A DNA stretch of 64,000 nt from Halorubrum sp. 2020YC2 (GTDB taxonomy: Archaea > Halobacteriota > Halobacteria > Halobacteriales > Haloferacaceae): contig NZ_CP076019.1 of assembly GCF_018623055.1 (NCBI RefSeq), forward strand, positions 2,108,001-2,172,000, read 5' to 3'. The translations under genes were made by a program, and so were the position numbers. Under the pieces are notes generated by a model. That model searched no databases, was not told where the DNA came from, and saw only the letters and a program-made list of their open reading frames with translations. Within the stretch, counting starts at the first letter, position 1, and each line of letters starts with the position of its first letter. Below, one piece after another: positions 16,896 to 25,800 of the stretch.

Positions 16896-17711
16896 TCACT
16901 CGATCTCCAGCCGCCAGACGCCGTCGGCTTCGACCTCGATCCACGCGACGCCGGCCGGATCCGCGCGCGCCTCGCCGGAGAACTCGCCGATCCGGTTGAA
17001 CACGACTTCGTCCGGAGACCCGTCGCCGGCGTCCTCGCCGTAGACCTCGACGACGAAGTTGCCGCCGTCGGACTCGTGTTCGCCGACGAACGTCGTCTGC
17101 TCCGTGAGCTCGACCGGGCCGACGACCGCGTGTCCGTCCCCGCTGGCGCTGACGCTCGGGGTCCGGATCGCCTCCGGCGGCGCGAACGACTGCCCGACCG
17201 TCATCGACCAGTCGCCGTCGGTCGCGACGCCGAACTCGTAGTCACCGCGGTCGGCCGCGAAACCAGCGCCCCCGGTCGCGTCGGGGCTCTTGACCACGAG
17301 CCCCCCGACCGATCCGCCGGCCTCGACGATGAAGTCCTCCTCGCCCCCGTGTTCGAAGGCGACGGCGGTGAACGCCGACCGGAGCGAGACGGCGGCCCTG
17401 TCGGTCGAGTCGCCGCTACCGAACGTCTCGCTCCGGGGATCGAACAGCGGATCGTCGGCGTCGAGCGTGTCGCGGATGTCCAACAGCGTGTCCGCGTCCG
17501 AGCGCTCGGACTCCCCGTCCAGGTCCCGTTCCCGTGCCGCCTCGTCCGTCGGCTCCGATTCGTCCGGTCGTTCGTCGGTGTCCGAGCCCGGATCGCTCGG
17601 TTCCTCGGCGTCGTTCACGCCTCCGCAGCCGGCGAGTGCGGCTGCTCCCGCGACCGACAGCCCGAGTACGGCTCTGCGGTCGAGGGGACGCGTCAGCGGG
17701 GGGCCAGTCAT
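16896..17711 (-). CDS. Tat-exported lipoprotein of unknown function
   Basis: 271 aa starting at ATG 17709-17711. The frame is open upstream, but this start gives a proper signal: RPLDRRAVLGLSVAGAAALAGC, with twin Arg and lipobox LAGC. A long Asp/Glu/Ser linker (about 30-75) follows, then a beta-rich region with two similar repeats: GGLVVKSPDATG...DWSMTVGQSFAPP, and a matching half ending WIEVEADGVWRLEIE. The repeated pattern 'DGxWxx.(V/E)' suggests two beta-sandwich modules. The IS element sits directly after its stop codon. Function unknown. Confidence 0.85.
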   Translation of the reverse strand: MTGPPLTRPLDRRAVLGLSVAGAAALAGCGGVNDAEEPSDPGSDTDERPDESEPTDEAARERDLDGESERSDADTLLDIRDTLDADDPLFDPRSETFGSGDSTDRAAVSLRSAFTAVAFEHGGEEDFIVEAGGSVGGLVVKSPDATGGAGFAADRGDYEFGVATDGDWSMTVGQSFAPPEAIRTPSVSASGDGHAVVGPVELTEQTTFVGEHESDGGNFVVEVYGEDAGDGSPDEVVFNRIGEFSGEARADPAGVAWIEVEADGVWRLEIE

Positions 17712-17888
17712 TAGCGACCCATTCAGACACCCGAAACAAAAGGACTCCGGGGCTCCCGTGTGCTCGCCCACTACGCTGCGTTCCGGCAGCGAGTTCCCCT
17801 CACCGTTCGAGCGTCTCAGCGAAACGGAGCGTCCTCACCTCGGCCCGACGCGGTAGCTCACGGACCGCGCACCGGCCCCCCGCACGAC

Positions 17889-18077
17889 TCACTCCCCGTC
17901 GGAGTCGTCGCAGACGCCGAGCGGGAGGGTCTCGGGGGCGTTATCGCCGTCGAGACCGGCGTACGCGTCGTCGATGAGGCGGGCTAGCTGCGTCTCGGGG
18001 CTCACGCCGCGGGCGGCGGCGAGGGCGGCGAGCCGCTCGTACTGCTCGTCCGGCACGGTGACGGTTCTGTCGTCCAT
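17889..18077 (-). CDS. Small ribbon-helix-helix-like protein
   Basis: 62 aa: DRTVTVPDEQYERLAALAAARGVSPETQLARLIDDAY is a strand followed by two helices, the layout of a CopG/RHH DNA-binding domain. The acidic tail ends GVCDDSDGE. I start at ATG 18075-18077 because the strand begins right after it; the upstream extension to 18104 looks unrelated. RHH proteins of this size often act as small repressors or antitoxins, but no toxin gene is adjacent. Confidence 0.7.
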   Translation of the reverse strand: MDDRTVTVPDEQYERLAALAAARGVSPETQLARLIDDAYAGLDGDNAPETLPLGVCDDSDGE

Positions 18078-18125
18078 ACGCGGCGCTCCGTCCCGAAGCA
18101 TCAAAAGCGTTGGTCTGACCCGGGT

Positions 18126-18866
18126 TCACGACGAATCTGTTCGGTCAGTCCCGCGGACGGCGTCGACCGGCTCGCCCGCGGCGAACCGCTCGAACAGCGC
18201 GTTCATCACCGACGACTCGGCGCGCGAGAGGTGCTCCCACACCGTCGTCGAGCCGAGTCCGAGTTCGGCCGCCACCTCCTCGACGCCCACCCCGCCGCCG
18301 TGGTCGTAGTAGCCCGCGGCGATGGCGGTCGCGAGAACCTCCCGCTGTCGGTCGGTGAGGCCGTCGAGGAGGCCGGACGCGGGGAGCTGCGGCGATCGCT
18401 CGATCGACGCGAGCTCCACGTTCCGCGCGAGTTCGACCTCGTTGCCGCCGCGTTCCAGCTCGCGCATCACCGCCGAGAGGTCGTCGGCGTCCTCCAAGTA
18501 GGCCGTCCAGCGCTCGACGCCGCCGGAGATGGTCGTCCCCGTTCGGTAGTGGATCCCCATCCGCGAGAAGCGGTCGCCTATCCCCTCCCAGTCGGCCGCC
18601 GAGACGTCGATCGTCAGGGCGACGTACGCGTGACGACCCTCGATCGGCGCGAGCGGCTCGGCGGAGACGACGAGGTCGAACTCGCAGAACTCCTCGACGA
18701 ACGCCTCGATCTCGGCCGACGGGCCGGTTAGCTCTGCGATCCGCTTGCGCTCGGGACCGCTCCCGGTCATCGACGAGACGGAGCGGTACCGCACCTCCGG
18801 GTGGCGCGCGCTCACCTCGCACTCCGGCTCCCCCGCGTGGTAGACCCGGAACGTCACTTCCCGCAT
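18126..18866 (-). CDS. Bacterio-opsin-activator-type HTH regulator (HTH_10)
   Basis: 246 aa. The N-terminal two thirds form a sensor-like region (VTFRVYHAGEPEC... SSMTGSGPERKRIAEL). The C-terminus holds the HTH_10 domain: GLTDRQREVLATAIAAGYYDHGGGVGVEEVAAELGLGSTTVWEHLSRAESSVM (given here only as its key positions 188-236). This family is the main haloarchaeal one-component activator group (Bat). The target is unknown. It starts at ATG 18864-18866; the upstream in-frame extension is not protein-like. Confidence 0.9.
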   Translation of the reverse strand: MREVTFRVYHAGEPECEVSARHPEVRYRSVSSMTGSGPERKRIAELTGPSAEIEAFVEEFCEFDLVVSAEPLAPIEGRHAYVALTIDVSAADWEGIGDRFSRMGIHYRTGTTISGGVERWTAYLEDADDLSAVMRELERGGNEVELARNVELASIERSPQLPASGLLDGLTDRQREVLATAIAAGYYDHGGGVGVEEVAAELGLGSTTVWEHLSRAESSVMNALFERFAAGEPVDAVRGTDRTDSS

Positions 18867-19227
18867 GGGAGAGTCGAGGGCACCGGGGTTCAAACGGGTT
18901 CCGGACCGGTCGCGAGCCATTTATCACCGCGACCGTGTTACCGTCGGTGTGGTGGCGATGACGAGTCGGTTACCCCCACTGAGCCCCCTGTGACGACGGG
19001 TTTCCACCGAGCCACCGTTTCCACGTCCGCCAGCGCCGCGACCGTTCCCCGCCCGGAGCGGTCGTTCTCCGGTCCCGAAGCGGTCGGCGTCCGATCGCGG
19101 AGGAGCGGCGCCCGACGGACCGTGGTGAAAGTGGTTGTTTTCGACAAAAAAAGGCCGCAGTCAAGCGGTTTCGAGCGGAAAGAGGCGGGTGGCGTCGGGG
19201 CGTCGACGCCGGAGAGCGGTCCGCCGC
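18867..19227 (+). other. Intergenic region, no gene seen
   Basis: 360 bp between two minus-strand genes. It contains the promoter of the HTH regulator (GTGATAAATGG on the minus strand near 18918-18928) and an A7 run at 19146-19152. Read on the minus strand that run is a T7 tract downstream of the aldo/keto reductase and probably terminates it. No protein-like frame or RNA gene was recognised. Confidence 0.5.
19144..19153 (-). terminator. T-tract terminator of the aldo/keto reductase gene
   Basis: CTTTTTTTG on the minus strand, 75 bp past the stop codon at 19228, with no intervening gene. Confidence 0.5.
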
Positions 19228-20298
19228 TCAGTACGAGGCCGCGCGCTTGTCGAGGCCGGCCGCCTCGATGTCCTCGCCGTCGACGGAGGTGCGGAGGACG
19301 TCCATCCCGTCGTCGCGGTCGATGTCGAAGTTGCGGGCGTACAGCTCTTCGAGGCGGTCGTACTCGGCGTCAGAGAGGGACGGCACGCCCGCCGCGCTCC
19401 ACTCCGCGATGTCGTCGCCGTCGCGGAAGGTGGGCGTGACGGAGGCGACCTCGTCGTGCGCGAGCAGCCACCGGATCGCGGCCTGCGCCATCGTGCGCGT
19501 CCCCTCGGCGTGGTCGGGCTCTTCGAGGAAGCGGATCGCGTCGACCTTCTCCCAGCCGGTCTCGTACCACTCCTTCGGGCGGTGCGAGCGGTGGTCACCG
19601 TCCTCAAGGACGGTGTCGGGCGTCACCTGCTCGTTGAGGAGGCCGGAGGAGTGCGGGACGCGGGCGATGACGGAGGTGTCCGAGTCGCTCTCGCGGATCG
19701 TTTCAACGAAGTGGCGGCCGGGCTCCTGCTCGAAGAGGTTGAAGACGGTCTGGACCGCGTCGAACTCCTCGTACTCGACCGCGGCGTCGCCCTCCGCGAG
19801 CCAGCCGATCGAGGGGCCGAGCGCCCAGCCGAGCGCGCGGACGCGCCCCGACTCCTTCCACTCGCGGAGGAGGTCGCGCACTTCCGGCGTCACCTCGTCG
19901 ACGTTGGCGTTGTGCAACTGGAGCACGTCGACGTAGTCGGTGTCGAGCCGGTCGAGCGAGGCCTCGAACGCCTCGGTGAGGTACTCCTCGTTCAGCTCCT
20001 TGGGTAACTCGCCGTGGCCGGCCTGCGGGTTGTCGTAGAAGTCGTAGCCGATCTTCGTCGACAGCGTCACCTCGTCGCGGCGGCCGTCGATCGCCCGCCC
20101 GATGATCTCCTCGCTGTCGCCGTGGCCGTACACGTCGCCGGTGTCGACGTAGGTGACGCCCGCGTCGAGCGCCTCCTCGACCATCTCGACCGCCTGTTCG
20201 TCCGAGCGGTCGCCCCACCAGTCGGTGCCGACGACCCACGCGCCGAAGCCGATCTCAGAGACCTCGACGCCAGAGTTCCCGAGTTCGCGGTGTTGCAT
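19228..20298 (-). CDS. Aldo/keto reductase
   Basis: 356-aa (beta/alpha)8 NADPH-dependent oxidoreductase. It has the family opening LGNSGVEVSEIGFGAW, the catalytic Asp-Tyr pair in VDTGDVYGHGDSEEIIG (residues about 55-70), the catalytic Lys in STKIGYDFYD and a conserved His in LQLHN. The length and the long C-terminal cofactor region fit the YghZ/AKR-12-like group rather than 280-aa AKRs. The physiological carbonyl substrate cannot be read from sequence. Start ATG 20296-20298; the in-frame extension upstream is rejected. Confidence 0.93.
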   Translation of the reverse strand: MQHRELGNSGVEVSEIGFGAWVVGTDWWGDRSDEQAVEMVEEALDAGVTYVDTGDVYGHGDSEEIIGRAIDGRRDEVTLSTKIGYDFYDNPQAGHGELPKELNEEYLTEAFEASLDRLDTDYVDVLQLHNANVDEVTPEVRDLLREWKESGRVRALGWALGPSIGWLAEGDAAVEYEEFDAVQTVFNLFEQEPGRHFVETIRESDSDTSVIARVPHSSGLLNEQVTPDTVLEDGDHRSHRPKEWYETGWEKVDAIRFLEEPDHAEGTRTMAQAAIRWLLAHDEVASVTPTFRDGDDIAEWSAAGVPSLSDAEYDRLEELYARNFDIDRDDGMDVLRTSVDGEDIEAAGLDKRAASY

Positions 20299-20433
20299 AC
20301 CCGTCGTTGGGGGCTGGCGCACTTATCCGGTGCGGTTGATCCCGCGGCGCGGTAGCGGTCGGTCAGCCGAGGCGCCGCGCCCGTCGGGTGTGAAGTCCCG
20401 ATTTATAAGGATCGTCGGAAAGCCCCTCCTCGC

Positions 20434-20643
20434 ATGGACGAGTCCCTCCACGACGCGCTCGACGCGATCGGCTTCCTGCTCGCGGTGATCGCCGCCGCCG
20501 CGCTCGCCGAGGTGGCCATCCGACACGGTGCCATCGGTCTCGCGTTCACGCTGCTGTTTCTGATCGTGCTCGCGCTCGTCGGGACCGCGCTCGGCGTGTT
20601 CCCGGACCGCGACGACCGAATCGACGCGGGCGACGCTCCCTGA
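20434..20643 (+). CDS. Small two-helix membrane protein
   Basis: 69 aa with two hydrophobic segments (about 11-29 and 33-55) joined by RHGAIG and an acidic C-terminal tail. A clear TATA box (GATTTATAAGG, 20399-20409) lies about 27 nt ahead of the start, supporting a real leaderless gene. No family recognised. Confidence 0.7.
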   Translation: MDESLHDALDAIGFLLAVIAAAALAEVAIRHGAIGLAFTLLFLIVLALVGTALGVFPDRDDRIDAGDAP

Positions 20644-20696
20644 CGCCGCGGTCACACAACCGAATCCCTTTGAGGGACCCCGACGAAGGGGGGCCG

Positions 20697-21599
20697 ATGA
20701 CAAAGCGACACGTGTCCCTGCCCGACGGCGCCGAGGCCGGGGTCCGAGGGTTCATCGACGAGGTGGACGAGCGGCTCTCCTCGGACGAGGACACCTGCGA
20801 GGTCGTCCGCGACGTGCTGATCGACCTCCACGGCGACCGCGAGGCGTGGGAGGCGTGGCAGGACGGCGAGTCCGTGTCGCGCGCCGAGCGCGTCCGCCTT
20901 CAGGGGTACGACCCGTGTAACGCGACGCTGGAGTCGGAGTACTACGCCGAGAAGGACGAGGACCGCTTCCAGCGCTCGAAACACCTCCAGTGGCTCTGGC
21001 GGCAGTTCGACGCCACGCCGATGGCCGACAACGTCGAGTTCGCGCTCCGCTTCCGCCAGATGCTCGGGAATCACCTCTTCGCCGAGTGCGGGGAGGACTG
21101 CCGCTTTTTCAAGGGAATCTCCGTCACCTACGGCCACAACATCGAGGTGGGCGACAACGTCGTGATCCACGACGACGTCCACCTCGACGACCGCGGGAAG
21201 CTGACGATCGGCGACCGCGCCTCCATCTCCGACGGGGTCCACCTCTACAGCCACGATCACGACATCGTCGACCAGACCGAGGTCCGGAACTTCCACACGA
21301 TCGTCGAGGACGACGCCCGCGTCACCTACGACGCGATGGTCCGGGCAGGCTGTCGAGTGGGTGAGAACAGCGTGGTCGGCGCGCGCTCCGTGGTCCAAGG
21401 GGACGTGCCCGACCACCACGTCGTCGTCGGCTCGCCCGCGCGCAGCGTCCGCGTGAAGCCCGGCTGGGAGGAGGTCGCCGAGGAGTTGGAAGACGGCCGC
21501 CTCCCCGACAACCAGGACGAACGCGAGATCGAGTACGAGCTTCCCGACGACCTCGAACGGTTCGACGAGTTCGGCCGAGACCGCCGGCCGCCGGAGTGA
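20697..21599 (+). CDS. Hexapeptide-repeat acyltransferase (left-handed beta-helix)
   Basis: 300 aa. About 110 residues of helical N-terminal region (with RFRQMLGNHLFAECGEDCRFFKGISV) precede the beta-helix built from [LIV]-G-x4 repeats: NIEVGDNVVIHDDVHLDD, KLTIGDRASISDGVHLYSHDHDI, and GAGCRVGENSVVGARSVVQ (shown as short motifs). The catalytic-type His lies in SHDHD. The C-terminal VVVGSPARSVR is the usual end of a NodL/LacA-type acetyltransferase. Starts at ATG 20697; an in-frame ATG at 20670 is less likely. Acceptor unknown. Confidence 0.85.
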   Translation: MTKRHVSLPDGAEAGVRGFIDEVDERLSSDEDTCEVVRDVLIDLHGDREAWEAWQDGESVSRAERVRLQGYDPCNATLESEYYAEKDEDRFQRSKHLQWLWRQFDATPMADNVEFALRFRQMLGNHLFAECGEDCRFFKGISVTYGHNIEVGDNVVIHDDVHLDDRGKLTIGDRASISDGVHLYSHDHDIVDQTEVRNFHTIVEDDARVTYDAMVRAGCRVGENSVVGARSVVQGDVPDHHVVVGSPARSVRVKPGWEEVAEELEDGRLPDNQDEREIEYELPDDLERFDEFGRDRRPPE

Positions 21600-21649
21600 G
21601 CGCCCGTCGCGGAAGAGCGGGCGTCGCCGGGAAGCGAGCGCCGCGGAGC

Positions 21650-22306
21650 CTACTCGTCTCGCTCCTCGACCAGCAGCGTGTTCTGTACCAGCGTAAGTAT
21701 CCCGCGGCGGAGGCGCTCGGTCGCGGCCTGATCGGAGATGTCGAACGAGTCCGCGAGCTCCTGCGTGGATATCTGGCGCGGCAGCGAGTAGTACCCGGAC
21801 TCCACGGCGGCGGTGAGCGTCTCGCGCTGCGGCGGCGTCAGCCCGTACCAGGGACTGGCGTCGGGTCTCGTGGGGTTGTAGATCCGTTCGATCGACACGT
21901 CGATATCGGCCTCGAGGTAGTGGTCTTTGAACGCCGAGAGCGCCTCGTGGGTGGGGAATCTGAGCTCGAGCCCCCACGTCTCGGCGCCGCCGGTCGCGCT
22001 CAGGAGCGCCGCGTCGAGGTCGAGGATCGTCCGCAGCAGCGAGGCCTCGGACGGCTCCCAGTCCAGCGTGTACAGCGCCTCGTCCCCGTGCGTTTCGAGG
22101 CGTCTGATGTCGTTGACCCACGGGTGTTCGCGGACGGATCGCTCGAAGCTCTCCCGCGCGTCGTTCCGGATCCGAACGAACGGCGTCGCCCGTCCGCCCA
22201 GCGGCACCATCGTTTCCAGCGTGACCTGGGTGGGCGCTTCGACGTCGAGTATCTCCCCCAGCTCGAACGCCGCGGACGGGATAGTCACCTCGGCGATAAC
22301 GCTCAT
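21650..22306 (-). CDS. Bacterio-opsin-activator-type HTH regulator (HTH_10)
   Basis: 218 aa: an N-terminal sensor-like domain beginning SVIAEVTIPSAAFELGEIL, typical of haloarchaeal Bat-like regulators, and a C-terminal HTH_10 with GLTPPQRETLTAAVESGYYSLPRQISTQELAD, then DISDQAATERLRRG. I start at ATG 22304-22306 because homologous proteins begin at MSVIAE; the longer frame adds eight odd residues. It is divergent from the small gene at 22523, with a palindrome between them. Target unknown. Confidence 0.9.
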   Translation of the reverse strand: MSVIAEVTIPSAAFELGEILDVEAPTQVTLETMVPLGGRATPFVRIRNDARESFERSVREHPWVNDIRRLETHGDEALYTLDWEPSEASLLRTILDLDAALLSATGGAETWGLELRFPTHEALSAFKDHYLEADIDVSIERIYNPTRPDASPWYGLTPPQRETLTAAVESGYYSLPRQISTQELADSFDISDQAATERLRRGILTLVQNTLLVEERDE

Positions 22307-22376
22307 TAGACGCGACCCGTTTCGCCGCAAACCCGTTAAATACTCGGGAGCGACCCTCTCGCCGCCGCGATCAAAA

Positions 22377-22390
22377 CATGGTGTACCATG
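22377..22390 (+). promoter_or_regulatory. Short palindrome between divergent genes
   Basis: CATGGT-GT-ACCATG, a perfect 6-bp inverted repeat in an AT-rich stretch 70 bp upstream of the HTH regulator (minus) and 133 bp upstream of the small gene (plus). It is a possible operator. TTAAATAC at 22337-22344 is a plausible TATA for the regulator. Confidence 0.35.
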
Positions 22391-22522
22391 CCTTTTGATG
22401 ATATTATGCCGTGTAACGCCGTACCGAATGATATAGGGGCGGACGGCCGCGGTTCCCGCTGTTGTACGGCGCTGGGCTCGACGCCGCCGCGGCGTCGCGT
22501 CGCGGTCGAGCGCGTCTCCATC

Positions 22523-22702
22523 ATGACAACCGACCCCACTTCCGACGACGAGATATCGACCCCGAAAGAGTTCGAGGCCGCCCTCGGTCGAGTGATTCTC
22601 GCCGCGCTCGAAAGCGACGTCGACCCCCGCGGAGCGTGGGAGTTCCGCAACGGTGAGGCGGGTTCGGACGTGGAAGTCATGATGGTCGAGCTGGCCGACT
22701 GA
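22523..22702 (+). CDS. Small acidic haloarchaeal protein
   Basis: 59 aa: TSDDEISTPKEFEAALGRVI... ESDVDPRGAWEFRNGEAGSDVEVMMVEL. The pattern VDxRGxWExRNxxxxxDxEVxxVEL occurs in many short haloarchaeal proteins of unknown function. The ATG at 22523 is preferred; extending to 22388 would add Cys/Arg-rich sequence unlike the rest. It is divergent from the HTH_10 regulator and may be its target. Confidence 0.6.
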   Translation: MTTDPTSDDEISTPKEFEAALGRVILAALESDVDPRGAWEFRNGEAGSDVEVMMVELAD

Positions 22703-22793
22703 CGGGCGGCGCCGGGCGCGTCGGGTGTTCGGAACGCCCGCCGGTCAGCGGGGACCGTCGGCGTCCGGGGAGCGAAATTGCCCGGTGAGACAG

Positions 22794-22803
22794 GTTAATA
22801 TGT
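22794..22803 (+). promoter_or_regulatory. TATA box of the transglutaminase operon
   Basis: GGTTAATATG about 26-30 nt ahead of the GTG start at 22826. It predicts a leaderless mRNA and supports the GTG as initiator. Confidence 0.55.
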
Positions 22804-22825
22804 CCCGCTGGTAACAAGTGGTACT

Positions 22826-25800
22826 GTGAGTGGAACGGTCCTCCGTCTCGTGGTCGCTATCGTGTGCCTCGTGGGGATCGTGTTGGGCGGCGCTCTCGCG
22901 CCGGCTATCGGCGTCTCGACGCCGGTTCCCGACCTCGGCGTCGAGAGCGGCGAGGGAGAGTCGGTCGGCGAGGGGCTGCTCGTCGACGGCGGGGCGGCCC
23001 CCAACTCGTCGACGGCCAACGGCCGCGACGTCGGCGCCGAGTCGGGTACCGGGCGCGGCTCCGGCGCCGGTAGCGGATCCGGGGGCGCCGCCGGGGAATC
23101 AGGTGCCGCCGGTGGATCCGAGGGCGCCGGCGGCGAGTTCGTCGAGGACGTGGAGACGACCGAGGGCGGAGTTCCGGTCGAGTCCGGGACGAGGAACTAC
23201 GGCGGGGTTTCGAGCGGCGGTTATCCGGAGGAGAGCTCCGTCGGCGGACCGCTTTCGCTGTCCGATCGGGTCGAGCTGCGCGTCGAGAGTCCGGAGCCGT
23301 CGCGCTGGCGGCTCGGCGCGTACGCGAACTACACCGGTGACGGGTGGGACCGCCGGACGACCCCGACGGAGCGGCTCTCGGGGACGCTTCCGACCGTCGA
23401 CGGCACGTCGACGCCGGCGTACGAGATCCGCGTGACGCCGCAGCGGTCGTTCGATTCGCTGGCCACCGCGTGGCGGCCGGCGTACGCCGCGGCGCCGAAC
23501 CGCGAGGTCTCCGTCACCGAGGAGCGCGGCCTCGTCGTGTCCGAACCGGTGGAGGCGGGCGACACGTACGTGACGGCGACGTACGGGGCGCCGTCGCACG
23601 CCGCGGCGGCCGAGGCCAGCGGCGAGGGGTCCGTTCCGTCCGCGATTCAGGACCGGTACACGAGGCTTCCCGACGACACCCCGGAGCGGCTCGGCGACCG
23701 GACGGCGGAGATCACGGCCGACGCCGGGACGCCGTACGAGACCGCCGCGGCCGTACAGCTGTGGCTGATGGAGAACAAGGAGTACTCGCTCGACGCGGGG
23801 CACGAGCGCGGGAACGACGTCGCGACCGAGTTCGTGTTCGAGATGGACGCCGGCTACTGCGAGTACTTCGCGACCTCGATGGTCGCGATGTTGCGGACGC
23901 AGGACGTGCCCGCCCGCTACGTGACCGGCTACGGTCCCGGCGAGGCGGTCGGCGACGACGAGTACGTCGTTCGCGGGCAGGACGCGCACGCCTGGGTCGA
24001 GGTGTACGTCACCGACGTCGGGTGGGTGACCTTCGACCCGACGCCCGCCGGCGGTCGCGTCGACGCGGACCGCGACGCCGCCCCGGTCGACGGGGGCGGC
24101 CCGACCAGCGGCGGGCAGGCGAGCGGGCCCGGCGGGCAGAGCTCGGGACCGGGCGAACCCGGTTCGGGCGAGGAGTCCGGACGGGACGGGTCCGACGACG
24201 GCGAGCCGAGCGACGGTTCCGGGGAGGGCAGCGAAGGGGGCGACTCCGGGCAGGAGTCCGAAGACGGCGGCTCCGAGGAAGACGCTCAAGACGGCAGTTC
24301 CGAAGAAGACAGCTCCGAGGGAGACAGTCAAGACAGCGGTTCCGAGGAGAGCAGCTCCGACGACAGCGGTTCCGAAGGCAGTAGCTCCGAAGACAGCGGT
24401 TCCGAAGGCAGTAGCTCCGAAGACAGCGGTTCCGAAGGCAGTAGCTCCGACGACAGCGGTTCCGAAGGCAGTAGCTCTGAGAACGGCTCCGAGGCCGAGG
24501 AGACGGCCCCGCTGGAGATCGAGCTGTCGGCCGACCCCGTTCCGGGGCGGGACCTCACGGTGACCGTGACCCGGGCTGACGAGCCGGTGTCCGGCGCGAC
24601 GGTGTCGTTCAACGGCGATCCGGTCGGCGAGACGAACGCCGCGGGCAACGTCACCGGCGAGGTGCCGTACGCCGAGTCGCTGGAGGTTGTCGCCCGGACG
24701 GACGGCGCGGAGACGCAGGCGTCCTCGCTGGGTCCCGGGACGCTGCTTCCCGGCGCGAACGGCGGACCGGATGCGACCGCGAGCGGGGACTCCTTCCGGC
24801 GGTTCACGGGCGGGGACGGCATCGCCGCCGTCGGTGCGGCGGGCGGTGTCGCCGCCCAGGCGGGTGGCAACGTGACCGTCGACGTGCCGGTGGACGTCTC
24901 CGTCGAGGTGGTCGGCGAGCCGGTCGCCGGCGAGCCGGTGGATGTCATCGCGACCGTCGCGGGCGAGCCGGTGCCGAACGGGACGGTCCGCGTGAACGGG
25001 ACGGCGGCGGGACGGACCGGGCCGAACGGGCAGGCGACGGTGACGCTCCCGGCGACGGAGTCGGCCGTGATCAACGTGAGCCGCGGCGACGCGACCGGCG
25101 GTCGAACGCTCTCCGTCGGCCGGCTCTCGCTGTCGGTGACCCCGTCGACCGTGGTCCCGCTCCCGCTGACGGAGAGCGACGTGACGGTGACGTTCGACGG
25201 GGAGCCGGTGCCGGGCGCGTCGGTCGCGGTCGCCAACGAATCTGCCGGCGCGACCGACGCCAACGGGACCGCCGCCGTGCGGCTGCCGTTCGCCGATTCC
25301 GCGAGCCTCTCCGCGACGGCGTCCGTCGGCGGGACGAGCGCGTCCGCAACGCGGAGCGTCGGGAAGCTGTATCGCAACCTCGCCGGGGCCGTCGGGCTGG
25401 TCGCCTTCGCGCTCGGGGGCGTCATCGTCGGCGCGCGTCGGCGAGGGGTGTCCCCGCGGTCCCTCCCGCGGTCGGCCGCGCGCGTCGCCGTGCGCCTCGT
25501 TCGCCTCGGCGTCGCCGGGCTGGTCCGGTTCGCGGCGGGGGTCGAGGCAGCGATCGTGGCGCTCCGCCGAGGGCTCTCGACGGCCGTGGTGCTCCTGACG
25601 CAGGGGATCGGCGGCGTGAAGCGGCTCGCTGCGGCCGCCGTCGCGGGCGGTCGACGGCTGCTCGGTCGGCTGGTCGCGGCGCTCCGCGCGGCGCCGCGGT
25701 ACCTCCATCCGCTCGCGATACTCGCCGCGCTCAGGCGGGCGGGAGGGGCCGGCAGGGACGCCGTCGCGGGGACCGGCGACGGCTCGTCCCGTGCCGACCC

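Noticed and set aside
22388-22522. Longer N-terminus for the 59-aa protein at 22523
   Set aside because: The added 45 residues are Cys/Arg-rich and cross the palindrome; the short form fits small haloarchaeal proteins.
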